The notes: generated by a model not told the origin, from the letters alone. DNA of 32,810 nucleotides from an uncultured Oscillospiraceae bacterium (GCA_934589145.1 CAKTNW010000023.1:1-32810); one strand, 5' to 3'; shown: positions 15,432-23,413, numbered from the stretch's first letter. Translations and numbers: made by a program.

Positions 15432-16307
15432 TCAAAAACATGTCATATCGAGGTTTTGGTTCTGCGATTCATTTTGACTTAAAGCGTAAATCCTATGCTC
15501 CAACTCATCAATAGCATTGCCTTGCCCCAAGTGGCTGGTAGCTTCTTTCTGCCGAAGAAGTTCAATCGTATGATGCATAGCCTGTAATTCCTCAGCAGAC
15601 CACGGGCTATTCCAGAGGCCCATTAAAACGGTAGATGGGGCGATAGTGTCAATGTTGCTGTCAAAAAGCATTTCAAGTTCCCGATTCCATATTGTGAGGC
15701 GTGAAATTGCAGGTTCACCGCAAAGAGTATCTAAATTCTTGGGCAAGCCTTCTACAACCACATCGTGCGACCCAATGGCGGTCGCTCTCGGAATCGTCCC
15801 ACCCTCATTCATCTGATAGAAACGGAGGAGTGTGCTGGTCAAAGATATCTCCGGACGGACAGCCAGCACCGCAAGCTCGACGGTATATCCTTTTGCCGTA
15901 AGATGCTGTGCTGTAGTTCTTGGAACATCTGCTGTTCTGCCAGTCCCTTCGATAATGAGATTGAGGTGTCGGTTCGAAAGTGCCTCAATTAAGCGCTCCG
16001 TAACAGTCGAAGAAAATGCAGATGTCATCTGAACTGAATCCGAACCGCAACGCGTATAGATGGCACGATAGTTCGGATGTCTGCGGCGGTACTCATCGGC
16101 GTTGATGAAGAATACATTACCGGCGAGCAAGCCGCTCATTGCCGAGGCCAATTCTGTTTTTCCTGCTCCCGGCTGTCCCGCCAGAAGTATAGCAGTTGGT
16201 TTGCTCACAGGCTTGTAGCGCTCTGCACTGTCAGCAAGCTCATCTGCCAATACATCCGCAACATCCTGTTCGCTGAACGCCGCCAGATCATTCAATGAAA
16301 TAGGCAT
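15432..16307 (-). CDS. Zeta-toxin family kinase
   Basis: This 291-residue protein has the zeta-toxin P-loop fold: Walker A GQPGAGKT at 44-51, then the strand NADEYRRRHP with Asp71 in the position of the catalytic/substrate Asp, and a Lid-type Arg segment (RATAIGSHDVVVEGLP). Zeta toxins phosphorylate UDP-N-acetylglucosamine and block cell-wall synthesis. The gene begins immediately after the stop of a small upstream gene (TAA-ATG), the usual toxin/antitoxin order. It has lower GC than its neighbours and sits among broken mobile-element genes while itself intact. That fits a stabilising addiction module. Confidence 0.8.
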   Translation of the reverse strand: MPISLNDLAAFSEQDVADVLADELADSAERYKPVSKPTAILLAGQPGAGKTELASAMSGLLAGNVFFINADEYRRRHPNYRAIYTRCGSDSVQMTSAFSSTVTERLIEALSNRHLNLIIEGTGRTADVPRTTAQHLTAKGYTVELAVLAVRPEISLTSTLLRFYQMNEGGTIPRATAIGSHDVVVEGLPKNLDTLCGEPAISRLTIWNRELEMLFDSNIDTIAPSTVLMGLWNSPWSAEELQAMHHTIELLRQKEATSHLGQGNAIDELEHRIYALSQNESQNQNLDMTCF

Positions 16308-16559
16308 TTATACGCTCCCGACTCTGGAGAGAAACTGATTGGCCAAATCAAACTGGCCTTCAATTCGATCCAATTCTTCCTTTGATTTCGCGGACAAGAT
16401 GTCCTGTTTGGCGTTCCAGACCAAGGAATATAGAACAGCAACAGGATGTGTTCGCTCACTGATTCCGTTTTGGCGTTTATAGCGTGATAGATCGCCGAGT
16501 ACGCCTGCTCCCTTTTCCATTAGGACTTCCTGCAGCAGTGAAAACTCATATCTACTCAT
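16308..16559 (-). CDS. Probable antitoxin of the zeta-type toxin
   Basis: This 83-residue, mostly helical protein (starts MSRYEFSLLQEVLMEKG; later HPVAVLYSLVWNAKQDILSAKSKEELDRIEGQF) is directly followed by the toxin. Epsilon antitoxins are small helical bundles of similar size that block the kinase pocket. I cannot show homology by eye, so the call rests on size, helical character and coupling. It has a good promoter with overlapping repeats just upstream, consistent with autoregulation. Confidence 0.65.
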   Translation of the reverse strand: MSRYEFSLLQEVLMEKGAGVLGDLSRYKRQNGISERTHPVAVLYSLVWNAKQDILSAKSKEELDRIEGQFDLANQFLSRVGSV

Positions 16560-16595
16560 GGCGGCACCTCCTGGGAAATATTTTTCAGTATATGC

Positions 16596-16646
16596 ATTTT
16601 AGCATAGCTTCGCCATAGATACAAGTCTATTTCGCCGCAGATACCC
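16596..16646 (-). promoter_or_regulatory. Antitoxin/toxin promoter with direct repeats
   Basis: Minus-strand TTGTAT (16619-16624), 17 nt, TAAAAT (16596-16601) form a promoter. A near-identical motif, TTCGCCATAGATAC then TTCGCCGCAGATAC on the plus strand, is repeated at a 22-nt period, and the first copy overlaps the -35. This is a likely operator. A weaker third copy (CTCGGCCACAAATA) may follow. Confidence 0.55.
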
Positions 16647-16789
16647 CTATCTCGGCCACAAATAAGTTCGCTATAAGCGACCCATAATTTGCGTCGCAGT
16701 AAGCAAAGAAAAAGCAAAATCTTTTCCTAGCTATTCTGTCGACTTTGTGGTATGTATGTTGGCTAACAAAAAGCAAAGGAGCTGGTTCA

Positions 16790-16948
16790 ATGGCCAAGAA
16801 ACGCGCCAACGGCGAGGGGGACGTTTGCGAGCGCCGCCAGTGGCGGATGAAGCGAGCAAAAAGGAGTGGCAGCCGCGCCGCTGGCGGCCCCAAATGGAGG
16901 CCGGGAGCGGCAATGCGGCAACAGGAAAATGTTGGGAGGTTGCACTGA
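16790..16948 (+). pseudogene. 5' remnant of a tyrosine integrase gene (first copy)
   Basis: After AAAGGAG an ATG opens MAKKRANGEGD, the exact style of the N-terminus of Tn916-type integrases of Clostridia. The frame then runs into a GC-rich, palindrome-containing segment (ending at 16948) that does not encode integrase. A second, different integrase start follows at 16951. This is a stump of one integrase gene interrupted right after its AP2-like N-terminus begins. Confidence 0.5.
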
Positions 16949-16950
16949 AT

Positions 16951-17241
16951 ATGGCAAGTAAGAAACGAGCAAATGGAGAAGGAAGTTTACGCAAACGGTC
17001 AGATGGTCGCTGGGAAGGGCGCTACACCGCAGGCTATAACACAGAAACCGGCAAGCGCATCATCAAAAACGTTCTCGGTAAAACGCAGGCGGAATGCAAG
17101 GCGAAGCTGGCTGCCGCGATGGACGCCACCAAGGGCGTCGACGTCAGCCGCGCCGACGAGTACACCGTCGCCACATGGCTGCGGAGCTGGTACGATATCT
17201 ACGCCAAGCCCAATGTGCGGGTCGCCACAGCGGATCGCTAG
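16951..17241 (+). pseudogene. Tyrosine integrase N-terminal fragment (second copy)
   Basis: The 96 residues begin MASKKRANGEGSLRKRSDG and include the AP2-like arm-binding domain (GRWEGRYTAGYNTETGKRI) and the start of the SAM-like core-binding domain (YTVATWLRSWYDIYAKPNV). The frame stops at ATADR, exactly where the family normally continues, and the catalytic domain with its Arg-His-Arg-Tyr residues is missing. It ends tail to tail against a serine-recombinase fragment. Ribosome site GGGAGG lies about 11 nt upstream. It cannot recombine DNA. Confidence 0.75.
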
Positions 17242-17905
17242 AAGTACACATCGTCGGACTTCTTGCGGATATTCCGCTGCCGGTGCAGGCTGCCGCCGCA
17301 ATGGGCGCAGAACACCTTGCCTTTGAGCAGATTCGGCGTGAAGGCTTTGATCTCCCGTGCCTTGGCACGGCTGGCGGTCTGATTGAGAATTTCCTGCACC
17401 GCCGCGAACTGTTCCCGGCTGATGATGGCCTCATGGGTGTCTCGCACGACCGTCCATTCCTCGGCATCGGCCTTGACCTGCCGGTGATCCACGGTCTTGG
17501 TCTGCCCCTGAACGAGATCTCCGGTATAGACCTCGGAGCGGAGAATGACGCCGACTGTCCGGGTCTGCCACTTGCCGTTGCCGAGCAAATTCTCGTGAGT
17601 GATTTTGCCCTGCATCTTCTTGTAGTGGCTGGGCGTGAGAACGCCTTCTTCATTCAGCCGCACAGCGATGGTATTCAGGCCAGCGCCCTCAGAAGCCCAA
17701 CGGAACATCCGCTGTACCACAACGGCGGCAACCGGGTCGATGATAAGCTGGTGGCAATCGTCCTCTGCTTTCAGGTAGCCGTAGGGAGTACGCGCACCGA
17801 TGAATTTGCCATCTTTCATGGCCTGCCGCTGCTGCGCCTTGATCTTGCGTCCAATGTCCAGCGCATAGACTTCGTTTATCATGCTCCGTAGCGGGATATG
17901 TCTAC
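17238..17905 (-). pseudogene. Large serine recombinase fragment (middle and zinc ribbon)
   Basis: The minus-strand frame reads IPLRSMINEVYALDIGRKIK (end of the resolvase domain), then the Recombinase domain (ARTPYGYLKAEDD ... VVQRMFRWASEGAGLNTIAVRLNEEGV) and a zinc ribbon beginning FCAHCGGSLHRQRN. It stops at SDDVYF, before the second Cys pair of the ribbon. The catalytic N-terminal resolvase part with the nucleophile Ser is missing; residues before about 17905 are non-native. This resembles TnpX/Tn4451-class recombinases. Both ends are deletion or rearrangement breakpoints. Confidence 0.75.
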
Positions 17906-18125
17906 CCGAACCATCCTTGCTATTGAGACATGCAAGAGCAGCCCGCGATTTGAAACGGTTGCGCTGATCTCGGAAGAAATGAACATCAGCCTTGACGGGA
18001 TCGTGTTCCATGACCAAGAGCCGCAGACCGTCGCCAAGTGCGTGGCAGATTTCTTCGCAGGTAAGAGTGCTGACGAGTCGCAGAAGTACATAGACCTGTG
18101 CATGAGCGCGGACAAGCTGAAATGA
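17898..18125 (+). pseudogene. C-terminal fragment of an XRE-type repressor
   Basis: The readable native part starts near 17927 (CKSSPRFETVALISEEMNISLDGIVFHD) and ends QTVAKCVADFFAGKSADESQKYIDLCMSADKLK. This is the pattern of the end of the HTH domain and the C-terminal tail of XRE regulators in Clostridia elements. The DNA-recognition helices are missing, replaced by the end of the recombinase fragment, so the apparent ATG at 17898 is probably fortuitous. Assignment is by pattern memory. Confidence 0.5.
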
Positions 18126-18149
18126 CGTGCTGGAGAAAAACAAAAAAGA

Positions 18150-18194
18150 GGGCCGATAACCCGTGCTGCCTGATGGCTCACGGATTATCGGCCC
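18150..18194 (-). terminator. Terminator of the AraC/ABC operon
   Basis: A GGGCCGATAA/TTATCGGCCC stem extended by CCGTG/CACGG is followed on the minus strand by CTCTTTTTTG. It lies about 80 nt beyond the ABC-2 permease stop. Confidence 0.8.
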
Positions 18195-18271
18195 TGCGTC
18201 TATGCGTCTGGCTCAGAATATATTCGGTTGTTCAGCCTCTGATTTAAGTACCCTAAAAATCTTGGAACGAT

Positions 18272-19012
18272 TTATTCCCATCGGAAGAAGCGAACGGCGA
18301 GAATGGTGCAAAGTGCGGCAACTCCAATCATTACACAAAGCGGCAACAGAATGCTGCCCGTGTTGACACCTAAAAATGTGTTTTTCATCATCGTAAGCCC
18401 CTGCGTCAGCGGGAAAACGCTGACGATCTTCTGCATCGCCTTCGGCATGACCTCAATCGGCAGCGTTGTGCCGGAAAAGACCAGCATGGGGAAATAGAGA
18501 ACCGATGCAATGACGCTTGCCTGCTTGGTGTCCTTTGCCACGCCGCCCACCAGCATACCGACGGACAGGGTCGAGAGCATGGTAAGTGCCCAGCTCCCAA
18601 GAAAAGCGAGGAGCGAACCGTGGAGCCGCACGCCCCACAAAAGCGCCGCAACTGACAGCGTTGCAAGGGACACAGCACAGTAGACGATATACATGGTGAG
18701 CTCAACGCCCAGAATGAATACCGGGCTGACCGGTGTAACACGCAGCCGTTTGAGAATCTTCATCTCTCGAAGGCCTGATACTGCCAGCGGCAGACCCATA
18801 AGTCCGCTTGCACAAATGGCAACTGTGCTGACGGCTCCGAAAGACTGCTCCATGAATGTATAGTCCGCACCGTCATAGGCAGGCTTTGTCCCGTAAATGA
18901 TGCCGAGGATGATAAAGATCACAAGCGGCATGATGATGGCGAAAATCACCATATTCATATCCCGCAGGCTGAGCTTCAGTTCCGTTTTAAGATATGTAAA
19001 AAAGCGTTTCAT
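18272..19012 (-). CDS. ABC-2 type exporter permease
   Basis: This 246-residue protein has six predicted membrane helices and the ABC-2 pattern: a short cytoplasmic N-terminus (MKRFFTYLKTELKLSLRD), a long extracytoplasmic loop after helix 1, and the GLREMKILKRLRVTPVSPVFIL coupling segment. The segment VLYFPMLVFSGTTLPIEVMPKAMQKI before the last helices is the classic ABC2_membrane signature, as in drug exporters such as DrrB. Its start overlaps the ATPase stop by ATGA. It very probably pairs with that ATPase as a homodimeric permease of a multidrug or drug exporter. Confidence 0.85.
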   Translation of the reverse strand: MKRFFTYLKTELKLSLRDMNMVIFAIIMPLVIFIILGIIYGTKPAYDGADYTFMEQSFGAVSTVAICASGLMGLPLAVSGLREMKILKRLRVTPVSPVFILGVELTMYIVYCAVSLATLSVAALLWGVRLHGSLLAFLGSWALTMLSTLSVGMLVGGVAKDTKQASVIASVLYFPMLVFSGTTLPIEVMPKAMQKIVSVFPLTQGLTMMKNTFLGVNTGSILLPLCVMIGVAALCTILAVRFFRWE

Positions 19013-19731
19013 GCGTCCACCTCCTCATCGGACAGCTGCAAATAAGCGTCCTCAAAGCGTTCACAGCCACATTGAGTCTTTGCCTGCTCCACGGTTCCGC
19101 GGAAAACGGGAGTGCCCTTTTTCAAAATGCAGATCTCATCGCACAGCGCCTCAACTTCATCCATAAAGTGAGAAGTCAGAAAAATCGTAAGACCCTGTTC
19201 TTTTAAGCCCTCCAGCGTTTTCCATACGCCGCGCCGTGCCTTTGCATCAAGCCCGGTGGTCAGCTCGTCCAGAAACACCAGCTCCGGCTGCGGGATCAGC
19301 GCCAGTACGATAAAAAGCCGCTGGCGTTCGCCGCCCGAAAGACTCTTTACCGCGACTTTGGCCTTGTCCCCGATGCCGAACTGCTCACAGAGCTTGCGCC
19401 AATCGGCAGGGCTGCGGTAAAGGCTTGCGGTTTCCTCACAAAGTTCGGAAACCTTGATCTCTTTCTGATAGTCGCCCTCCTGAAACTGCACGCCGATGCG
19501 CTGAAAAAGTGTGCGGCGTTTCTTCTTTGGGTCTTTTCCAAGCAGACGCACGGTTCCGCTGTCTGCCTGTTTTGTGCCGAGCATACATTCGATTGTGGTG
19601 CTTTTTCCCGCGCCGTTGGCACCGAGCAGTCCGAATACCGTTCCGCTTTTTACGGAGAGGTTCAGATGATCGACCACGGTTTTCCCGGCATAGGTTTTGG
19701 TCAGTCCTTCAACAAAAACAGCCTCGCTCAT
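19009..19731 (-). CDS. ABC exporter ATPase (DrrA/CcmA type)
   Basis: This 240-residue ATPase has Walker A GANGAGKST (about 36-44), Q-loop in RIGVQFQEGDYQKE, signature LSGGERQRLFIVLAL, Walker B LVFLDELTTGLDAKARR and switch TSHFMDE. The Glu-Leu in place of the usual Glu-Pro after Walker B is tolerated in the family. It overlaps the AraC-type regulator upstream and the permease downstream by four bases each, so the three proteins are translationally coupled. Confidence 0.9.
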   Translation of the reverse strand: MSEAVFVEGLTKTYAGKTVVDHLNLSVKSGTVFGLLGANGAGKSTTIECMLGTKQADSGTVRLLGKDPKKKRRTLFQRIGVQFQEGDYQKEIKVSELCEETASLYRSPADWRKLCEQFGIGDKAKVAVKSLSGGERQRLFIVLALIPQPELVFLDELTTGLDAKARRGVWKTLEGLKEQGLTIFLTSHFMDEVEALCDEICILKKGTPVFRGTVEQAKTQCGCERFEDAYLQLSDEEVDA

Positions 19732-20612
19732 TTCTGAACCCTCCTGACTGCCCGCAGCTCGATATAGCCGCGCTGACCACGGGGTTCAAGCTGGATACGC
19801 GGGTTCTCGTCGTCCCAGCGGTAGCCGACGACGGATGGATCATAGCTGTCCATCGCCGCCTGCACGGTGCGGATGGCTTCACAGTAATCCTCCTCACGGA
19901 AAGCCGGACCCTGAAACATCAGGTATTCCGCCTCCGGCAGATGAATGGTATCGAAGCCCTCCGGAATGATACCCATGTAATCCATCTCCACCTCCACGCC
20001 CTGCACATAGGTGGAGGTATTGGGCTTCTTGTACTTTTCCGGCAGCCACAGGCACACCGGCTCCCCGCAGAGAGAGCGCATACTCATGAGGATGCCCCAT
20101 ATATCGCAGCTTACCTCCTCGCAATAGGGGAAGTAATCCTCCGCGCGGACACCCCGCTTGATGATACACAGCCGTTCCGGCTTGTGAACGACCTGCACGA
20201 ATACTGTCTGTACATTTGACATATCAAAATACTCCTTTCTGAGTTCCCTGTATTTCACACCGTAAGGGATGAACAGGGGCACCGGGGACGGATTTTTCCG
20301 GTAATCGCTGGGATTGCACCCATACTCCCGGAAGAAGGCCCGGGTGAAGGTATCCACACTCCCAAAGCCAAGGTCAAAGGCAATGTCGATCACTTTGTCC
20401 TCCCCGTCCCGTAGCCGCAAGGCCGCCTGGGACAGCCGCAGCTTGCGGATATACTCCGTGGGCGTCAACCCCAGATAGTCCCGGAACAGACGGTAGGAAT
20501 ACCACGGTGAAAACAGGGAAACCTTTGCCAGATCCGACAGTGTGATCTCCATGGTCTTGTTCTGCTCGATATAGTCCTGCATCCGCTGGACTGCCAGAGT
20601 TTGTTCCCGCAT
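19728..20612 (-). CDS. AraC-family activator with GyrI-like ligand-binding domain
   Basis: This 294-residue regulator has two HTH motifs in the first 105 residues (TLSDLAKVSLFSPWYSYRLF and VIDIAFDLGFGSVDTFTRAFF, ending NPSDYRKNP). A GyrI-like small-molecule domain follows to the C-terminus, as in Rob/SAV2555-type proteins that sense drugs. The domain order, HTH first and sensor second, is that of this class. It heads the exporter operon. A conserved box upstream of its -10 is shared with the uvrA-like gene, which suggests autoactivation and a two-transcript regulon. Confidence 0.85.
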   Translation of the reverse strand: MREQTLAVQRMQDYIEQNKTMEITLSDLAKVSLFSPWYSYRLFRDYLGLTPTEYIRKLRLSQAALRLRDGEDKVIDIAFDLGFGSVDTFTRAFFREYGCNPSDYRKNPSPVPLFIPYGVKYRELRKEYFDMSNVQTVFVQVVHKPERLCIIKRGVRAEDYFPYCEEVSCDIWGILMSMRSLCGEPVCLWLPEKYKKPNTSTYVQGVEVEMDYMGIIPEGFDTIHLPEAEYLMFQGPAFREEDYCEAIRTVQAAMDSYDPSVVGYRWDDENPRIQLEPRGQRGYIELRAVRRVQK

Positions 20613-20637
20613 TTGCCTCAGCTTCCTTCATGAAATC

Positions 20638-20684
20638 ATTATACTGTATCAACGGAATGTTCTCTCGACTTTCTTTGCCTTTTC
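20638..20684 (-). promoter_or_regulatory. araC-operon promoter with shared upstream box (copy 1)
   Basis: TATAAT (20638-20643, minus) has no good -35 (GAGAGA at 17 nt). Exactly 19 nt upstream lies a box (20663-20684) whose minus-strand core reads GGCAAAGAAAGTCGAGA. It matches the uvrA-like promoter box at 21 of 22 positions with the same 19-nt gap. A weak -35 covered by a conserved box is the arrangement of an AraC-type class II activator site. Confidence 0.6.
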
Positions 20685-20697
20685 AACGCAAAAAACA

Positions 20698-20722
20698 GGC
20701 GGAAGCCATTCCGGCTCCCGCC
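20698..20722 (-). terminator. Terminator of the uvrA-like gene
   Basis: A 10-bp stem (GGCGGAAGCC/GGCTCCCGCC, one mismatch) is followed on the minus strand by TGTTTTTTG, 11 nt past the stop codon. It separates uvrA from the araC promoter. Confidence 0.8.
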
Positions 20723-20732
20723 CGACGAAAGA

Positions 20733-22982
20733 TCAGATTGATTTCCGCAGATATTCCGCCGTGATGGTCTGGGCCTTATCTGCCATTTCCTTTGGCGTTC
20801 CGGTAAAGACGATCTCGCCGCCGGCTGTGCCGCCGTCGGGGCCAACATCGATGATCCAATCCGCCTGCTTCATCACATCCAGATTGTGCTCGATGACGAT
20901 AACGGTATTGCCCCGCTCCACCAGAGAGTCCAATAGCTCCATAATCCTGCACACGTCGGCGGCGTGCAAACCGGTGGTTGGCTCGTCCAGCACATAGATG
21001 TTTCCCTTCTTGTCCAGATCCTTGGCCAGCTTCACCCGCTGACGCTCCCCGCCGGAGAGGGTGGAAAGGGGCTGCCCCAGGGACAGGTAGGGCAAGCCAA
21101 CCTCCAGCATGGCCCCCAGCGCCTTTCGCAGCTTCCGGTTATCCTTGAAGAATTCATAAGCGTCCGCAGCGGACATATCCAGAATTTCCACAATGCTTTT
21201 GCCCTTGTACCGGTAGGACAGGGCTTCGCTGCTGTACCGCTTCCCCTCGCAGGCTTCGCAGACGGTGGTCACCGGATCCATGAACACCAGCTCCGTGACG
21301 AGCTGCCCCCGGCCGCCGCAGACCGGGCAGCCGCCTTTGCTGTTGAAGGAAAAGAGGGAGCCATCCACGCCGTTTTCCGCCGCTATCACCTTGCGAATCT
21401 CGTCAAAGAAGCCCAGGAAGGTGGCCGGAGTGGAGCGGCCGGTGGCGGTCACCGGGGACTGATCCACCAGCACCACCCGTTCTGCGTACTGTTTGGCGAA
21501 CACGTCCCGGATGAGGGAGCTTTTTCCGGAGCCTGCCACGCCGGTGACCACGGTGAGTACATTCAGCGGGATGTCTACCGACACATTTTTCAGATTGTGG
21601 ATGCAGGCGTTCCGCACGGGAAGAAAGGCTTTCGGCGTCCGGGGCCGGTCTTTCAGCGGAATGACCTGCTTCATGGCCTCGCCGGTTTTGGTGCCGGAGA
21701 GTAGCAGGGCCTTGTAGCTTCCCTGAAACAAAATCTCACCGCCGTTTTTGCCCGCCAGTGGGCCCACGTCAATGACCTCATCGGCAATGGAGATCACATC
21801 CCGGTCGTGCTCCACTACCAGCACGGTATTGCCCTTGTCCCGCAGGCTCTGCAAAAGCCGGGTCATGCGGTACACATCCCGGGGGTGCATTCCGGTGCTG
21901 GGCTCATCAAAGATGTAAGTCATGCCGGTCAGGCTGCTTCCCATGTAGCGTACCAGCTTCAGGCGCTGGGCCTCGCCGCCGGATAAGGTGGAAGATTCCC
22001 GGTCCATGGACAGGTAGGGCAGGCCGATGTCGATCATCCGCTGCAAGGAAGCGGTCAGCGCCTCCACAATGCTTGCGGCTCTGGGGTCGGTGATGGTACC
22101 GAGTACCTTCACCAGCTCCGTAAACTCCATGGCGCATAGTTCATCGATGCTGTAACCCGCTACCTTGCAGGACAGGGTTTTGGGGTTCAACCGCCGCCCG
22201 CCGCAGTCGGGGCAGACCTTTTCCTCCATAAACTGATTGAGCCTTTTCAGTGTATGGTCATTCTGCTCCTCGGAACCTTTCATCAGACACAGCCGCTGGA
22301 ACTGGGTCTTGATGCCCTCCACCTTTTTATGTTCCCGGGGACCGCCCGGTTTCCGGCTACCATAGAGCAGGAGGCTCCGCTCCTCTGCGCTGTAATCCCG
22401 GTACTTTTTATCCAGATCAAACAAACCCGAGCCAGTGTACTGCTTCCAGTAGTAGTTGCCCACTTTGAAGGCGGGCAGATTCAGCATATTTTCGTTCCAG
22501 GACTTATCCGGGTCGATGGCCCATTCAATGTCCAGATCCAGAATCTTTCCGATGCCGGAGCAGGTCTTGCACATGCCGTTGGGGTCGTTGAAGGAGAAAT
22601 AGGAGGCGGTCCCCGCGTAGGGCTCCCCGATGCGGGAGTAGAGCAGCCGTAGGGCCGCGTACATATCGCTGATGGTTCCCACAGTGGAGCGGGCGTTGCC
22701 GCCCAGCCGGGACTGGTCCACGATGACCGAGGCGGAGAGGTTGTCGATTCGCTCCACTTTTGGCTTTTCGTACTTGGGCAGCCGTCCCCGCATAAAGGCG
22801 GTGTAGGTCTCGTTCATCTGCCGCTGGCTCTCGGCGGCGATGGTGTCAAAGACAATGCTGGACTTCCCGGAGCCGGAGACCCCGGTGAACACCACGATCT
22901 TGCCCTTTGGAATATCCAGCGACACATTTTTCAGATTGTTCTGTCGGAGTCCCCGGATGATAATTTTATCTTCTGATTGCAT
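20733..22982 (-). CDS. Short UvrA-like (DrrC-type) ABC ATPase
   Basis: This 749-residue protein has the UvrA layout but is about 190 residues shorter than true UvrA (about 940), so it lacks part of the insertion that contacts UvrB and DNA. It has two Walker A motifs (GVSGSGKSS at 34-42 and GVAGSGKSS), two LSGGE signatures (STLSGGEAQRLKL, STLSGGERQRVKL) and zinc-binding pairs (CKTCSG, CPDCGG, CPVCGG...CEACEG). Such short forms include the drug-resistance protein DrrC. The ATG at 22982 is chosen for its AAGGA site and family start. It has its own promoter sharing a box with the AraC operon. Confidence 0.85.
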   Translation of the reverse strand: MQSEDKIIIRGLRQNNLKNVSLDIPKGKIVVFTGVSGSGKSSIVFDTIAAESQRQMNETYTAFMRGRLPKYEKPKVERIDNLSASVIVDQSRLGGNARSTVGTISDMYAALRLLYSRIGEPYAGTASYFSFNDPNGMCKTCSGIGKILDLDIEWAIDPDKSWNENMLNLPAFKVGNYYWKQYTGSGLFDLDKKYRDYSAEERSLLLYGSRKPGGPREHKKVEGIKTQFQRLCLMKGSEEQNDHTLKRLNQFMEEKVCPDCGGRRLNPKTLSCKVAGYSIDELCAMEFTELVKVLGTITDPRAASIVEALTASLQRMIDIGLPYLSMDRESSTLSGGEAQRLKLVRYMGSSLTGMTYIFDEPSTGMHPRDVYRMTRLLQSLRDKGNTVLVVEHDRDVISIADEVIDVGPLAGKNGGEILFQGSYKALLLSGTKTGEAMKQVIPLKDRPRTPKAFLPVRNACIHNLKNVSVDIPLNVLTVVTGVAGSGKSSLIRDVFAKQYAERVVLVDQSPVTATGRSTPATFLGFFDEIRKVIAAENGVDGSLFSFNSKGGCPVCGGRGQLVTELVFMDPVTTVCEACEGKRYSSEALSYRYKGKSIVEILDMSAADAYEFFKDNRKLRKALGAMLEVGLPYLSLGQPLSTLSGGERQRVKLAKDLDKKGNIYVLDEPTTGLHAADVCRIMELLDSLVERGNTVIVIEHNLDVMKQADWIIDVGPDGGTAGGEIVFTGTPKEMADKAQTITAEYLRKSI

Positions 22983-23006
22983 ATTCCTTCCCTCACTTTC
23001 TCCTTC

Positions 23007-23053
23007 ATTATACACAAGCAAGAGAATTCTTTCTCGACTTTCCTTGCCTTTTC
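23007..23053 (-). promoter_or_regulatory. uvrA-like promoter with shared upstream box (copy 2)
   Basis: TATAAT (23007-23012, minus) has a weak -35 (GAGAAA) and, 19 nt upstream, the box at 23032-23053 with core GGCAAGGAAAGTCGAGA. The box also encodes the tail of the overlapping PAP2 fragment, so part of the similarity could be inherited coding sequence. The identical spacing favours a shared activator site. Confidence 0.55.
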
Positions 23054-23402
23054 GTAGCGAACGCATATAACATAACAAGCCCAACACTCAGCAACACACC
23101 GCCAATAATATCGGTGAGCCAATGCACGCCGGAGATCAGCCGCCCAACGACCATGAAAAACGTAAATGCTGCAAGGATACCCAGAATTGCACGGCGAACA
23201 GCATCACCGCGAATGCGCGTTTTCAACTGCATCATGGCAGTCGGAAGGATACACAGCGCAAGCATGGTCGTCGAGGAGGGATACCCCCGCCCGGACTCCC
23301 ATTTTGAGATCGCCGTGCGGGAAACGTAAAGCTGCTCCGCCAGTTCTTCCTGCGTCAGTCCACGTTTTTTCGCAGTTCCTGTAATTTCTCGCAAAATTCC
23401 AT
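23008..23402 (-). pseudogene. Chimeric XRE regulator-PAP2 phosphatase remnant, frameshifted
   Basis: The gene starts at 23402 behind AAGGAG as MEFCEKLQELRKK and, after a one-base deletion in a run of six A's, continues as an XRE HTH (RGLTQEELAEQLYVSRTAISKWESGRG). At YPSS it passes into the C-terminal half of a PAP2 phosphatase (TMLALCILPTAMMQL ... VGRLISGVHWLTDIIGG). The PAP2 His/Asp of the last motif remain, but the first motif and the His of PSGH are lost. The two parents appear joined at a short shared sequence. Total length is one base short of a whole number of codons. It is not expected to work as either protein. Confidence 0.7.
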
Positions 23403-23413
23403 TTGTCGGCTCC

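Noticed and set aside
16609..16700. Repeats near the antitoxin promoter as replication iterons
   Set aside because: Only two good copies, no replication protein or AT-rich melting region beside them; an operator is the simpler reading.
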